This document shows positions 33,830-43,331 of a stretch of 64,000 bases of DNA, piece by piece; the first letter of the stretch is position 1, and each line of letters begins with the position of its first letter. The notes under the pieces are model-generated. The model had not been told where the DNA came from. It saw only the letters and a program-made list of their open reading frames with translations, and did not search any database. Where the stretch lies: the NCBI RefSeq assembly GCF_025643335.1, contig NZ_CP092489.1, positions 4,226,501 through 4,290,500 of the forward strand, written 5' to 3'. A program made the translations under genes and the position numbers. This DNA comes from Endozoicomonas sp. Mp262. GTDB lineage: Bacteria; Pseudomonadota; Gammaproteobacteria; Pseudomonadales; Endozoicomonadaceae.

Positions 33830-35860
33830 TCACTGAACCGAAGATATTGTTTTCTCTGCATTATTTGAAACGGGGTAAAGCCAGTCCACCACAACCGATG
33901 TTGGGTGATAGCCATTCACATAACGCAATAAAAGATCCCGGGTTTGCTTATAATCATGCCCGTGAAGGGAGTCAAAAACCTGATCCAGTGCCAAACACAG
34001 CTCCTGCCAACCTAACATCTCCTCTTTTGCCTGGAAGATACGGGGATGATTAGTCTTGTTAATAGCACCCCCAATCAGTAATTCTTCATACAGTTTTTCC
34101 CCCGGACGAAGACCGGTATACACAATTTCAATATCCCCCTCCGGGTTATTGTCTCCCTTAATGCTCATCCCGGATAAAGACACCATTTTCTCAGCAAGGT
34201 CTGCAATCTTAACAGGCTCCCCCATATCCAGCACAAACACCTCCCCGCCACTGGCCTGGGCTCCAGCCTGAATAACCAGCTGGGCCGCTTCCGGGATTGT
34301 CATAAAATAGCGGCAGATATCAGGGTGAGTGACAGTAACAGGACCACCGTTCTTTATCTGCTCACGAAACACAGGAATAACAGAACCACTGGAACCCAGA
34401 ACATTACCAAAACGCACCATGGTAAAACAGGTATGATTACTAACGGGGCTGACACGTTCTGATAAAAACCTGTCCGCATGGTAAAAATCAATGCGCTTTT
34501 CTTGGCTGAGCCCCTGAAGCACCATTTCCGCCAGACGCTTGGAAGCCCCCATAACATTCGATGGCCTGACCGCCTTATCAGTGGACACCAGCACAAAGCG
34601 CTCCACCCTGGCCAGAATGGCAGCCTGTGCTGTATACAGCGTCCCCATAACATTATTACGAATACCCTGAGACAAATTATATTCAACCAGGGGTACATGC
34701 TTATAGGCAGCGGTATGATAGACCGTATTAACCCGGTATTCGTTCATGATATCCAGTAAACGTTCAGGGTCGTTCACGGAACCAAGAACGGGTATAACAT
34801 CAGCATTAAGCTGTTGCACGGCCAGTGTTTTTTTCAATTCCTGATCAATGCTATACAGTGCATACTCCGACACCTCAAATAAAATCAGCTTGTTGACATG
34901 ATTATGAACAATCTGACGACATAGCTCTGAGCCAATAGAGCCGCCAGCCCCGGTCACAAGAACCACCTTATTTTTGACACACTTCTCAAGAAGTTCCGGC
35001 ACAGGCGATACCTGCTCCCGTCCCAGTAAATCCCCAATATCAACATCCTGAACTTCCTGCACGTTTAAACGACCGCTGGCGATATCAGAAAGACTGGGCA
35101 TAGTACGGATGGGTAAACCATACTGCTCAAGGTTCTGGATAATTTCTTTTTTCCGGGCGCGTGAAGCCGAGGGAATTGCCAATAAAATTTCTTCAATCGA
35201 CTGGTAAACCAATACCCTGGGCAAGCTTTCCATACTGTAAACACGAATGCCAGAAATCAACCGGTTATGTAGCTGGTCATTCTCATCAATAAAAGCAACC
35301 GGACGATACTCCTTACGCTCTTTCAGCGCATTCAATAACTGCTGGCCTGCCTGCCCAGCACCGATAATCACAACAAGCCTTTGCCCTCTGGTATACACCT
35401 TTGACTTATGTCCTAAAGCTAACTGGCATAGCGCTAAAAGGGAATAACCCGATAAAATACCTCGTATGATAAATCGCACCCCAATAATCAACACCATCGT
35501 CAAAAAAAGAAAAATCAAAGGCACAGATCGGGGTACAGCAGCAGAATCCCCCATAAAAAAATTAGCCGAAAATAAAAGGCAACAGGCAACAAGGCAGCCT
35601 TTACCCAAAGCTAAGATGGCATGATGATCAATATACCTGACAACAATATGATAGAGACCAAACGCTAAAAACACAGGTACAGATATAAAAGGAACAAGCC
35701 AAAAAAGCGTTGAAAAATCATGTATTATATTTAATGCCTTACTCGGTAGTAATCGAATATAAAAGGATAAAAAAAGACAACTCCAAAAAACTAGAACATC
35801 GCCTCCAATCATAATCCCCCATTTATATAAGCGGGGAAGCCTGAATATAAACTTTTCCAT
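33830..35860 (-). CDS. wbpM: membrane nucleotide-sugar 4,6-dehydratase WbpM (FlaA1/CapD family)
   Basis: The ATG at 35860 (MEKFIFRLPRLYKWGIM) is preferred to the upstream TTG. The product is about 676 residues. Four membrane helices fill about the first 150 residues. A CoA-binding-like domain (VVIIGAGQAGQQLLNAL) follows, then the dehydratase domain with VTGAGGSIGSELCRQI for NAD and the STDKAVRPSNVMGASKRLAE active-site segment, where Met-Lys replaces the usual Tyr-Lys. It converts UDP-GlcNAc to the 4-keto-6-deoxy sugar, the precursor of QuiNAc or FucNAc. It is the last gene of the polysaccharide operon. Confidence 0.93.
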   Translation of the reverse strand: MEKFIFRLPRLYKWGIMIGGDVLVFWSCLFLSFYIRLLPSKALNIIHDFSTLFWLVPFISVPVFLAFGLYHIVVRYIDHHAILALGKGCLVACCLLFSANFFMGDSAAVPRSVPLIFLFLTMVLIIGVRFIIRGILSGYSLLALCQLALGHKSKVYTRGQRLVVIIGAGQAGQQLLNALKERKEYRPVAFIDENDQLHNRLISGIRVYSMESLPRVLVYQSIEEILLAIPSASRARKKEIIQNLEQYGLPIRTMPSLSDIASGRLNVQEVQDVDIGDLLGREQVSPVPELLEKCVKNKVVLVTGAGGSIGSELCRQIVHNHVNKLILFEVSEYALYSIDQELKKTLAVQQLNADVIPVLGSVNDPERLLDIMNEYRVNTVYHTAAYKHVPLVEYNLSQGIRNNVMGTLYTAQAAILARVERFVLVSTDKAVRPSNVMGASKRLAEMVLQGLSQEKRIDFYHADRFLSERVSPVSNHTCFTMVRFGNVLGSSGSVIPVFREQIKNGGPVTVTHPDICRYFMTIPEAAQLVIQAGAQASGGEVFVLDMGEPVKIADLAEKMVSLSGMSIKGDNNPEGDIEIVYTGLRPGEKLYEELLIGGAINKTNHPRIFQAKEEMLGWQELCLALDQVFDSLHGHDYKQTRDLLLRYVNGYHPTSVVVDWLYPVSNNAEKTISSVQ

Positions 35861-35939
35861 AAGTGTATAGTTAATTCCCGATACTTTATATTTAAAACAG
35901 GCCAAACAGAAGCAGCAAATAATTCATCCAGACAAGTTC

Positions 35940-36488
35940 TCAACGTACTTGATCTCCCTGACCATGTCCTGTCACCGTCATCAAAATATACCTGAAATAA
36001 TCCTGGATAGTTAAGGTTTCAATCATCTGCCTATCCGTTTCAGCCAACAATTCAGGAGTCGACATATCAATACCGTTAACCTGTGCCAGCCCTGTTACAC
36101 CAGGCAATACACCATAAACGCCAAGGGCATCCCTGGCTGCAATCAACTCTTCCTGATTAAAAAGATTGGGCCTGGGACCTACCAGACTCATATCGCCTTT
36201 TAGGACATTCCAGAGTTGAGGCAACTCATCCAGTTTTGTCTTTCTCAAGAAATGCCCTAATGAAGTGATTGAAGACGATGAAGCCAGGTGACTGGCAACA
36301 GACTCTGTACCCACCTTCATAGTTCGGAACTTAACCAGTGTAAACGACTTTTTGTTTCGGCCGACACGTTCCTGCAAAAAAAGAGGTGAACCCGTATCAA
36401 ACCAGCCAATAAAATAAAGCAGCAACAGGATTGGAAAACCTAATAATAATCCAGTCAAAGCAAATAAAAAATCAACAATTCGAAGCAT
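35940..36488 (-). CDS. small phosphoglycosyl transferase (PglC/WbaP C-terminal type)
   Basis: A 182-residue monotopic initiating transferase. It has one N-terminal membrane re-entrant segment (about 3-29), then LFLQERVGRNKKSFTLVKFRTM, RKTKLDELPQLWNVLKGDMSLVGPRPN (with the catalytic Asp-Glu) and LPGVTGLAQVNG. It lacks the large membrane domain of WcaJ. It loads the first sugar-phosphate onto undecaprenyl phosphate, probably QuiNAc or FucNAc given the neighbours WbpM and the epimerase. The gene is 8 bases downstream of the epimerase gene. Confidence 0.92.
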   Translation of the reverse strand: MLRIVDFLFALTGLLLGFPILLLLYFIGWFDTGSPLFLQERVGRNKKSFTLVKFRTMKVGTESVASHLASSSSITSLGHFLRKTKLDELPQLWNVLKGDMSLVGPRPNLFNQEELIAARDALGVYGVLPGVTGLAQVNGIDMSTPELLAETDRQMIETLTIQDYFRYILMTVTGHGQGDQVR

Positions 36489-36496
36489 AAAAATAC

Positions 36497-37453
36497 TTAA
36501 TCACAACAATATTTTCTTTTTTTATTCTTTAAAAAATCAGCCCCTGTTTGCTTGAGTGCCTCATCAGCAGTAACAGGAGGAATCCAACCAAGCAGACTTC
36601 TTGCTTTAGATATATCAATCGATAAAGAGCCATAAAGCTGTTGATATAATTTTTTCTTACCAGTAATTGCAGCTACTAACTTTATAATAAATTCAGGTAA
36701 TTGAAACAAAGCAACACTATGCTCCATTCCCAACGACAAAAAAGTTACCAATTCAGAGGTGGAAATAGATTGATCATCGCTTATTAAAAAAGTCTCACCG
36801 GCTGCGGCAGGATGATCTATGCATGTAGAAATAAAGTCTGTCAAATTATCCAAAGCCACAAAGCTTCGTTCATTATTTACCCGAGCAAATGGAAGAGGTA
36901 AATGTAAGCTAACTAATTTTAGTAATCTTCGGAAATTACCAGGTGCATTTGCACCATACACCAAAGGCGGACGAATGATAACAACCTCAATTCCTGATTC
37001 CTTTTCAATCTCCCTCAAACCAGACTCTGCTTCATGTTTGGAAAGAGCGTAAAGACTTTTAGGGTGTTTTTCACTCTGTTCTGTAAACTGTCCAGTAGTG
37101 CTTTCTCCATTAACACCAATAGAACTGATAAATACAAACCGTTTAACTCCTGCACTTACTGCTTGTCGAGCCAAGTTTAATGTACCATCTACATTGGCCC
37201 TAAAAAAGGCCTCTCTGGGATCCAAGGATTTTTCATTTAAAACATGAACTCTTGCAGCCAGATGCACAACGCAATCGATTCCACTTAGTACAGAGCGCCA
37301 GTCTGTTTTATTATCGATACTACCAACAGCTGAATATCCACTCCGCTCACTTCGGCTAACCCGAATTAAATCGCAGCCCTTTTTATCAAGAAGTTCACAA
37401 ACAGCATGTCCAATAAAACCTGTTGCTCCTGTGATACACACTGTTTTGATCAT
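36497..37453 (-). CDS. NAD-dependent epimerase/4-ketoreductase (WbpV/WbpK/GalE-like)
   Basis: A 318-residue extended SDR with the NAD motif ITGATGFIGHAVCELL, a catalytic Ser in FISSIGVNG and YALSK as the Tyr-x3-Lys pair, then VVIIRPPLVYG. In comparable loci the enzyme beside WbpM and a PglC-type transferase reduces the 4-keto group to give UDP-QuiNAc or UDP-FucNAc. Which epimer is made cannot be read from sequence by eye. Confidence 0.87.
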   Translation of the reverse strand: MIKTVCITGATGFIGHAVCELLDKKGCDLIRVSRSERSGYSAVGSIDNKTDWRSVLSGIDCVVHLAARVHVLNEKSLDPREAFFRANVDGTLNLARQAVSAGVKRFVFISSIGVNGESTTGQFTEQSEKHPKSLYALSKHEAESGLREIEKESGIEVVIIRPPLVYGANAPGNFRRLLKLVSLHLPLPFARVNNERSFVALDNLTDFISTCIDHPAAAGETFLISDDQSISTSELVTFLSLGMEHSVALFQLPEFIIKLVAAITGKKKLYQQLYGSLSIDISKARSLLGWIPPVTADEALKQTGADFLKNKKRKYCCD

Positions 37454-37787
37454 CTTTCACCTCTCTCAATTACGATTTTTTTTCAAGATAATTGTCCATA
37501 TAACCATATTTAAGGGTATTTTTACAGGCACAGAACCTCTTTAAGATATTGCATTACGCCGTAAACTATACAACACCATATTAGAGATAGCATTTTCACG
37601 TACCAATTAAAAGATAGACACATTAATAGGTAACATTATTCCCTAAATAACACTTTTTTCAGATTTTCTAAGTAACAAATCATTAACCGCCTATTAACCA
37701 CCCATTGTTAAGTTTTAGAAAACCAGAAAATATAGCAACTTTCCTGACACAATTAGTATAAACAATTCTTATAATAACAACTTATAT
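37454..37787. other. 334-base AT-rich spacer
   Basis: No coding frame, repeat or hairpin that I can support. It separates the GT4 gene from the epimerase gene within the polysaccharide operon and is much more AT-rich than the flanking housekeeping DNA. Confidence 0.5.
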
Positions 37788-39008
37788 TCATTGACCATTA
37801 AAAATAACATCTTCAAACTCACAAGCTAATTTTTCATAAGATCTATTTTCAAACAACCATTCTTTTCCTTTCTGACCAATAGCGCTACGCTCTTCACCGC
37901 TTAAAGCAGCGTAATATTTAATTTCAGACACAAGAGCTAACACATCACCAGCAGGAACAAAGCTACCACAGCCAGACTCGTTTATCATTGATTTAAACCC
38001 TGTATAAGAGGCAATAATAGGCTTACCTGATGACATGTAATCAATCAATTTATTAAGAGACTGTCCATAATTCCATACTTTAGAAGGGTATGCTGAAAAA
38101 CAAACAATATCACATTCGTTTAATACTGACTGAACACTATTTTTATTAACTTTTGGTGCAAAAACTAGATTATTTAGATTGCCATATAATTTGATATAAC
38201 GCTCTCTCAGTGGTCCATCCCCAACAATAATAAACTCAATATCCTTATTACCCTCCAAGTGTTTTGCTGCTTCAAAAAAAACGTCTAGAGCATTAGTAAT
38301 ACCAATAGTACCGGCATAAACAATTTTAACCTTATCGCTTGATAAATAAGTGTCTTTATAGCCTTTTTCCAATGAAATAATACTTCTATAATTATTAACA
38401 TCAACACCCATAGGTATACAATATACAGGCTTCTCATAACCCAATATATTATTCACATGCTCTAAAAGATTTGGCATTGTACCAATAATTACATCAGCAT
38501 GCTTATACCCTAGTTTCTCAACCAAAGCTAGTAGAATAATCAGTGGATTCCTTCTACTAAACCCACCTTCTTCAACAAGAGTAAGAGGCCATATGTCTCT
38601 TATTTCAAATACAAGTGAGCATTTAAACTTCCTTTTAATTAAAAACCCATTTAAAATAGTAAGTAGTGATATACTTGATACAACTACAACATCTGGAGGG
38701 TTTAGAATTTTTTTATCCAGTTTAAAAAGCTGCCACTCAAAATGAAACCAACTCAGCACTCTTAATAATGATTTCGCAATAGTATATTTTAACGTTCTTA
38801 GCCAAACCACTTGAACGCCATCAACATCATCAATTTTAAACGAATTATCAAGAACTGGGGTTTCTGCCAAAACATTAGAGTCAGAAGTAATCACCGTGGC
38901 ATTATAACCTCGCTTTACCAACTCATATAAAAGACACCAACCTCTCCCTCCATTTGAACCTTTATTTTTTTGTTCAAAGTATTTTGATATATACCAGACT
39001 GTTTTCAT
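37788..39008 (-). CDS. glycosyltransferase family 4 (WbuB-like)
   Basis: A 406-residue GT-B enzyme. The N-terminal domain has the acceptor-side segments NKGSNGGRGWCLLYELVKRG and VFEIRDIWPLTLVEEGGF. The C-terminal domain has IVYAGTIGITNALDVFFEAAK and FIIVGDGPLRE for the nucleotide-sugar, and a weak E-x7-E-like region. The IWP segment is typical of WbuB-type transferases that act after an N-acetylated first sugar. Likely cytoplasmic face of the inner membrane. Donor unknown. Confidence 0.87.
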   Translation of the reverse strand: MKTVWYISKYFEQKNKGSNGGRGWCLLYELVKRGYNATVITSDSNVLAETPVLDNSFKIDDVDGVQVVWLRTLKYTIAKSLLRVLSWFHFEWQLFKLDKKILNPPDVVVVSSISLLTILNGFLIKRKFKCSLVFEIRDIWPLTLVEEGGFSRRNPLIILLALVEKLGYKHADVIIGTMPNLLEHVNNILGYEKPVYCIPMGVDVNNYRSIISLEKGYKDTYLSSDKVKIVYAGTIGITNALDVFFEAAKHLEGNKDIEFIIVGDGPLRERYIKLYGNLNNLVFAPKVNKNSVQSVLNECDIVCFSAYPSKVWNYGQSLNKLIDYMSSGKPIIASYTGFKSMINESGCGSFVPAGDVLALVSEIKYYAALSGEERSAIGQKGKEWLFENRSYEKLACEFEDVIFNGQ

Positions 39009-39204
39009 AATAAAGACTTAAAATTATTACTGATAATGGTAATTCAAACAGCATCCATAAGAAAACCTATTAGAAATAACCACCCATTCCATCAAGTATT
39101 AATAATGCTATATTAAACAAGATGCGCTACTTTAAAAAAACCACTTTATATAATAAAATAAAACAATAATCATACCCATACTCAAAACCCCAGGTCAAGA
39201 AAAT

Positions 39205-41094
39205 CTAAACAAGTTCTTTAAAAAACCTCTCGTTTTCTTTTTGATATTTTAAGTTAATCAACTTCTTACTATCTTCGCTATATAACCTTGGAACTGAATT
39301 AACAACCTTAATAACCTCAGAAAAATCCATACCTAGAGTATCTAGATACCAACGTATATTTTCATATCTAGGTTTATTTTCATCCATTACAAATCTTAAA
39401 GCTTCTTGTCGACTTATGTTTCCTTCACGAACTTGATTACTACGAAAAGTATCATGCTCTGAAAACCCGGCAACAAGATAATATATGTAATTATAAAATG
39501 CTGCCGTACCATCACCAATACGCCAAGTGGTATTTGTGTCTACAGCCGTCTCCCAGCCATACTGATAAATTAAGGTTTCATCAATTAATCTTTCATCCCA
39601 TTGCCAATAATCAAAAACATGGTAGTAATCTTTTTTCTCTGTAAAACTTCGATAGTACTCACCTGAAAGAGTATCCCAAAGGGATAGGTTAAAATAACTA
39701 GGATTTTCTAGCATAGCCTTAAATCTTAATTTTTGATAATCAATTTGTTTTTTCCAGCCATTCATATAAACTTTTTCTTCACCAAAGTCAGGTGGAACCC
39801 CCAAAAATCCTGCCTTAAAATGAGTAATCTCGAGAGGATTTATTCCCCATAAGTTTAAATTAACACCTACCTGTTTTTTTATTTTTTCTACATATTTAAA
39901 AAAATGCTTATCTCCTGCCGTTAAAACACTAATCATACCCAGATGAGGGGATTTAAGCCATGCTTTAAGATTTTTTTTAATATTTCTACGCTTCTTCTCG
40001 ATATCTGCTGCAATAATAATATTTTCAACACCCAGCTCAGAGCACATACGACTAATATTTCTACGACCGAGATCAGTTACCATTCCCCAATCATAAGTAT
40101 AAGTTACCGGCTTCAAATTTAATTCTTTTGTAATAAGGTGCAAAGCATAGCAGCTATCCCTTCCTCCTGAAAAAGGCACGATACAATCAGTTTTATCCTT
40201 TTTACGATAGGACTCTAACAGAGAAAACATCTCTTCCTTCGGTCTAGGCCTGTTTCTTGGCACATAGTGATGGCAATAATTACAAATACCATCATGATCA
40301 AATTTTATAAAAGGCATTGTTTCGGGAAGAATACATCTAGAGCAACGTTTAAGTGAATGCACAGGATACTGAAGCATCTTCTTTTCTGAGATACTATCAT
40401 TAAAAGAGGGAATTAAATTGCGAGATCGACCAGACTGCTGTGATACTATAATTTTTCTTGATGCCGGTATATCAAATATTAATTCTTTCTTTTTAACCTG
40501 TCTAATATTATCACAATTTAACTTTTTTAATGGATAATATTCGGAAGCAAAATATATAGAACTCTTAACCTCACCAAAGTATAGACTACCATTATTTGAT
40601 AAAAGAATAACTTTTCCTATATTAGGTACAGCAATCGCACAAGATATAATTCCTTTACAATAAGAAAATATTTTTTTTGAAACACCTTCAATACTCTTAT
40701 TCTCCTTGACATGATTTTCAGTAATAGCAGCAATCACCTCAGTATCAATTTTAAGATGGCGATTAAACCCTGTTTTACACCAAACTTCTTTATCATTTAC
40801 AACAATACCATTATGAATAACAATAATTCCAGACCGTGATACTGGCTGATTATCTGTAAGACCATTAGTAATAAGTCTACTATGCCCCATCACAACTGAG
40901 GATTTTACGGGATTAACCTTCGATAAAAGTTTATTTATATCAAAATCAGCCTTATTTATTTTATAACCATATTCAGGTTGATAATAAAGCAACCCACTAG
41001 AGTCTCTTCCACGTTGACGAGAATGATTAGCTAAAAACTTTAACTGCTTATATTTTATAGCTTTATCCGAGATAATTCCAAATATTCCACACAT
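39205..41094 (-). CDS. class II glutaminase fused to WbpG-type N-acetyl sugar amidotransferase
   Basis: A 629-residue fusion. Residues 1 to about 220 are a GlmS/AsnB-like Ntn glutaminase: Cys2 as nucleophile (MCGIFGI), QRGRDSSG, MGHSRLITNG and HNGIVVND. Residues about 250-629 are the WbpG/PseA-type ATP pyrophosphatase domain, with zinc-like CxxC pairs at 251/254 and 271/274 and a PP-loop FSGGRDS at 309-314. In P. aeruginosa WbpG gets ammonia from separate HisH/HisF-type partners, and here a different glutaminase is fused on. The likely job is turning an N-acetyl (or N-formyl) group on a sugar into an amidine. No hisH or hisF copy is nearby. Confidence 0.9.
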   Translation of the reverse strand: MCGIFGIISDKAIKYKQLKFLANHSRQRGRDSSGLLYYQPEYGYKINKADFDINKLLSKVNPVKSSVVMGHSRLITNGLTDNQPVSRSGIIVIHNGIVVNDKEVWCKTGFNRHLKIDTEVIAAITENHVKENKSIEGVSKKIFSYCKGIISCAIAVPNIGKVILLSNNGSLYFGEVKSSIYFASEYYPLKKLNCDNIRQVKKKELIFDIPASRKIIVSQQSGRSRNLIPSFNDSISEKKMLQYPVHSLKRCSRCILPETMPFIKFDHDGICNYCHHYVPRNRPRPKEEMFSLLESYRKKDKTDCIVPFSGGRDSCYALHLITKELNLKPVTYTYDWGMVTDLGRRNISRMCSELGVENIIIAADIEKKRRNIKKNLKAWLKSPHLGMISVLTAGDKHFFKYVEKIKKQVGVNLNLWGINPLEITHFKAGFLGVPPDFGEEKVYMNGWKKQIDYQKLRFKAMLENPSYFNLSLWDTLSGEYYRSFTEKKDYYHVFDYWQWDERLIDETLIYQYGWETAVDTNTTWRIGDGTAAFYNYIYYLVAGFSEHDTFRSNQVREGNISRQEALRFVMDENKPRYENIRWYLDTLGMDFSEVIKVVNSVPRLYSEDSKKLINLKYQKENERFFKELV

Positions 41095-41109
41095 AAATAG
41101 CCTATATCA

Positions 41110-41139
41110 ACTATTTCCGCATTATTATGCGAAAATAGT
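41110..41139 (-). repeat. 13-bp hairpin 15 bases upstream of the amidotransferase start codon
   Basis: The arms are 41110-41122 and 41127-41139 with a 4-base loop. In minus-strand RNA all 13 pairs form, one as G-U. The hairpin is close enough to the ribosome site to influence translation. There is no U-run, so it is not a standard terminator. Confidence 0.6.
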
Positions 41140-41639
41140 CGTTTATATTAAGAAAAGGTAGAAAAAATAATAAATCCCACTAAAAATATACCACTAGTTA
41201 ATATAACAAAGTAGCACCTTAAAAATAGAATACTATTCTTGAGTATTTAGTGCATTTTTACCAGTGATGAGTCATCAAAGGAAGTAACATTAATTTATTC
41301 AATGCCATAAATAAAAACATAAAATAGTCCTAGATAAATAAGCAGAGAAAAAGCATAAATTGAGAAAGAAAAACAATCCAGGCTTGATGGCAAAGAAAAT
41401 CAGTTTTAAACTATTTAACTAATGAGCTGATGCCTTCCATGTATGACTACGGTAACTTTATGGAGGTAAGAAACCATACAGATTAATACAATTTAATAGT
41501 AAAACCTAACTTCATCACTTCTTTGTAGCTAATCGTCGATACTTATTCTTGATAAAAAGCTACTTATTATCTGAATCATATCATACTCTTCAATCTTATT
41601 ATAAGAGCTTTTCAGCATCTTACTATCAACTCACCAATA
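41140..41639. other. 500-base AT-rich spacer
   Basis: No supported gene. Stop codons are frequent in all frames I read. It may be the remains of a lost biosynthesis gene, but I found no recognisable fragment. Confidence 0.45.
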
Positions 41640-42788
41640 TTAGCTAGTCAATTCATGCTGGTATATTTTTTTCAGCTTTTCTTCCTGAGCTTTCCAGCTA
41701 TACCGTTCAAGTGAAGAAGTTGTAAAATCAACAGTCACATTACCTCTAATGTAGTTATCAATTGCTATTTTTATACTCTTAACATCTAACCTACAGGTTA
41801 TACCCAACTTATAACGATCAATGATATATTTAACATCAGGTATATCTGAGGCTAAAATAGGAATACCAGAAAAAATATATTCGAATAATTTATTGGGTAA
41901 ACAATAATAATCACTTAGCGACACATTCTCAATAAGGCACAACCCAGCATCAGCCGTGCTCGCAATAGGAACAACATCTTCATGTGCTACAGATTCATGA
42001 ATATAAATATTATCAAAATTTTCAGAACAACATTGAAGGTCATCTATAAGCTCTCCATAACCTAAAAAAACAACAGAGGCATTAATGGTACTATCTTTAA
42101 AAACCTCTAGAATTTTTTCAATACCTCTACCTTGACAAAATATACCAATATAAATAAATATTTTATGGTTATCTGGTATTCTATATTTATTTCTTAAATA
42201 GTTACTATCAATTTTTTTACGCTCTTCTTTCAAAAATGGTGAATTAAAAACAATAGTTGATGGTTTCTGACCAACATTTTCGCTATACCAATTTTCAATT
42301 GAAGGGCTAACCACAATCAAATGATCAACAAAACGCCAAAGTTTTCTTTCAATAAACAAGGTTGCCTTTCCCAGCATTTGAGAAAGTCCATTACGATCCG
42401 ACTCAAGCTCATGAGCATCATATATAATAAATGACTTTTTAAATATTTTACTTAACACGGCAACAGGCAATACCACAATATCATGACAATGAATAATTAT
42501 TGGCCGTTTTTTTACAATTTTAGGCAACATTCTTAATATTAACTCAAGTAAAACACATAAGTGTCGTATAAATTTTGGTAGTATTCTCAATTTTTTTGAT
42601 AACAAGTTAATATTTTCAGTTGTAAACTTATAGTTTTCCCCTGAATATTCTGCCCCTTCATCAAACTCAATTCCAATACCTAAAAGATCAATATCTTTAT
42701 CATAAACTGCATTCATTTCTTTAAGAATACGTGAATCACAATCAATATTTGTATGTGTTAAATGCAATACACAAGCTTTATTATTCAT
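41640..42788 (-). CDS. glycosyltransferase family 4
   Basis: The start at 42788 is chosen because GAGAGGG lies just upstream. The product is 382 residues with a GT-B fold: LHLTHTNIDCDSRILKEMNAV at the N-terminus, IIHCHDIVVLPVA, YDAHELESDRNG, then IFIYIGIFCQGRGIEKILEVF and LPNKLFEYIFSGIPILASDIPD, the GT4 donor-site block with its Glu. It is one of only two clear glycosyltransferases in the cluster. Donor and acceptor unknown. Confidence 0.88.
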   Translation of the reverse strand: MNNKACVLHLTHTNIDCDSRILKEMNAVYDKDIDLLGIGIEFDEGAEYSGENYKFTTENINLLSKKLRILPKFIRHLCVLLELILRMLPKIVKKRPIIIHCHDIVVLPVAVLSKIFKKSFIIYDAHELESDRNGLSQMLGKATLFIERKLWRFVDHLIVVSPSIENWYSENVGQKPSTIVFNSPFLKEERKKIDSNYLRNKYRIPDNHKIFIYIGIFCQGRGIEKILEVFKDSTINASVVFLGYGELIDDLQCCSENFDNIYIHESVAHEDVVPIASTADAGLCLIENVSLSDYYCLPNKLFEYIFSGIPILASDIPDVKYIIDRYKLGITCRLDVKSIKIAIDNYIRGNVTVDFTTSSLERYSWKAQEEKLKKIYQHELTS

Positions 42789-42800
42789 GCACCCTCTCAA

Positions 42801-43331
42801 TATCGAACAAAAAATAGAAACCCAACTAAAAGCTTTGCTTGAGAATTAATAAAAAATCATAAGAATAAGTCAAGTAAAGTCAGAACCACTTGTAAAGTAA
42901 TTCGTGTAATGTCCCCTAAGGAGGCTATAGTAAAATGTCTACACACATCATTTGCTCCTGACATTTATCTTCTGCTTCTTGATTCCTAATATATTTACGC
43001 AGTAACCTCTAGCCCGAATATAATCTTGTATCCCATATCCTTCAACCAACTTCCCCTCCCTGTTGAATATATCCTGTTAACAACATAGTTCACTCAATAT
43101 TTTCCCAATATCTCAACGCAGTGCTACATAATATATATCTTAATTCAATATTTCGGAACAATAACAGCCTGTAATATTTACAATAATGCTTTACGTGAGT
43201 TAACTTTGCCAATCTGACATGGATCCTCCAAAGAAATTGCCGGTTAAAAAGAGGTTTATTTTCCTACTTTGCACACCATTTCAGCAGGGTCTATTCGAGT
43301 CTAAGTGCCAGATGCAGTGATTTACCATGAC
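42801..43331. other. 531-base spacer, largely decayed sequence
   Basis: No intact gene. The only recognisable part is the possible transposase fragment listed at 42945-43060. The rest is AT-rich with scattered stops. Confidence 0.45.
42945..43060 (-). pseudogene. possible fragment of an IS200/IS605-type transposase
   Basis: On the minus strand one frame gives RARGYCVN and the neighbouring frame then gives RKYIRNQEAEDKCQEQ. Together they resemble the end of TnpA proteins (…ARGYxVSTVG…IRxYIRNQExED…) with the middle lost and the frame shifted. Only about 30 residues support this, so the call is weak. Confidence 0.35.
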
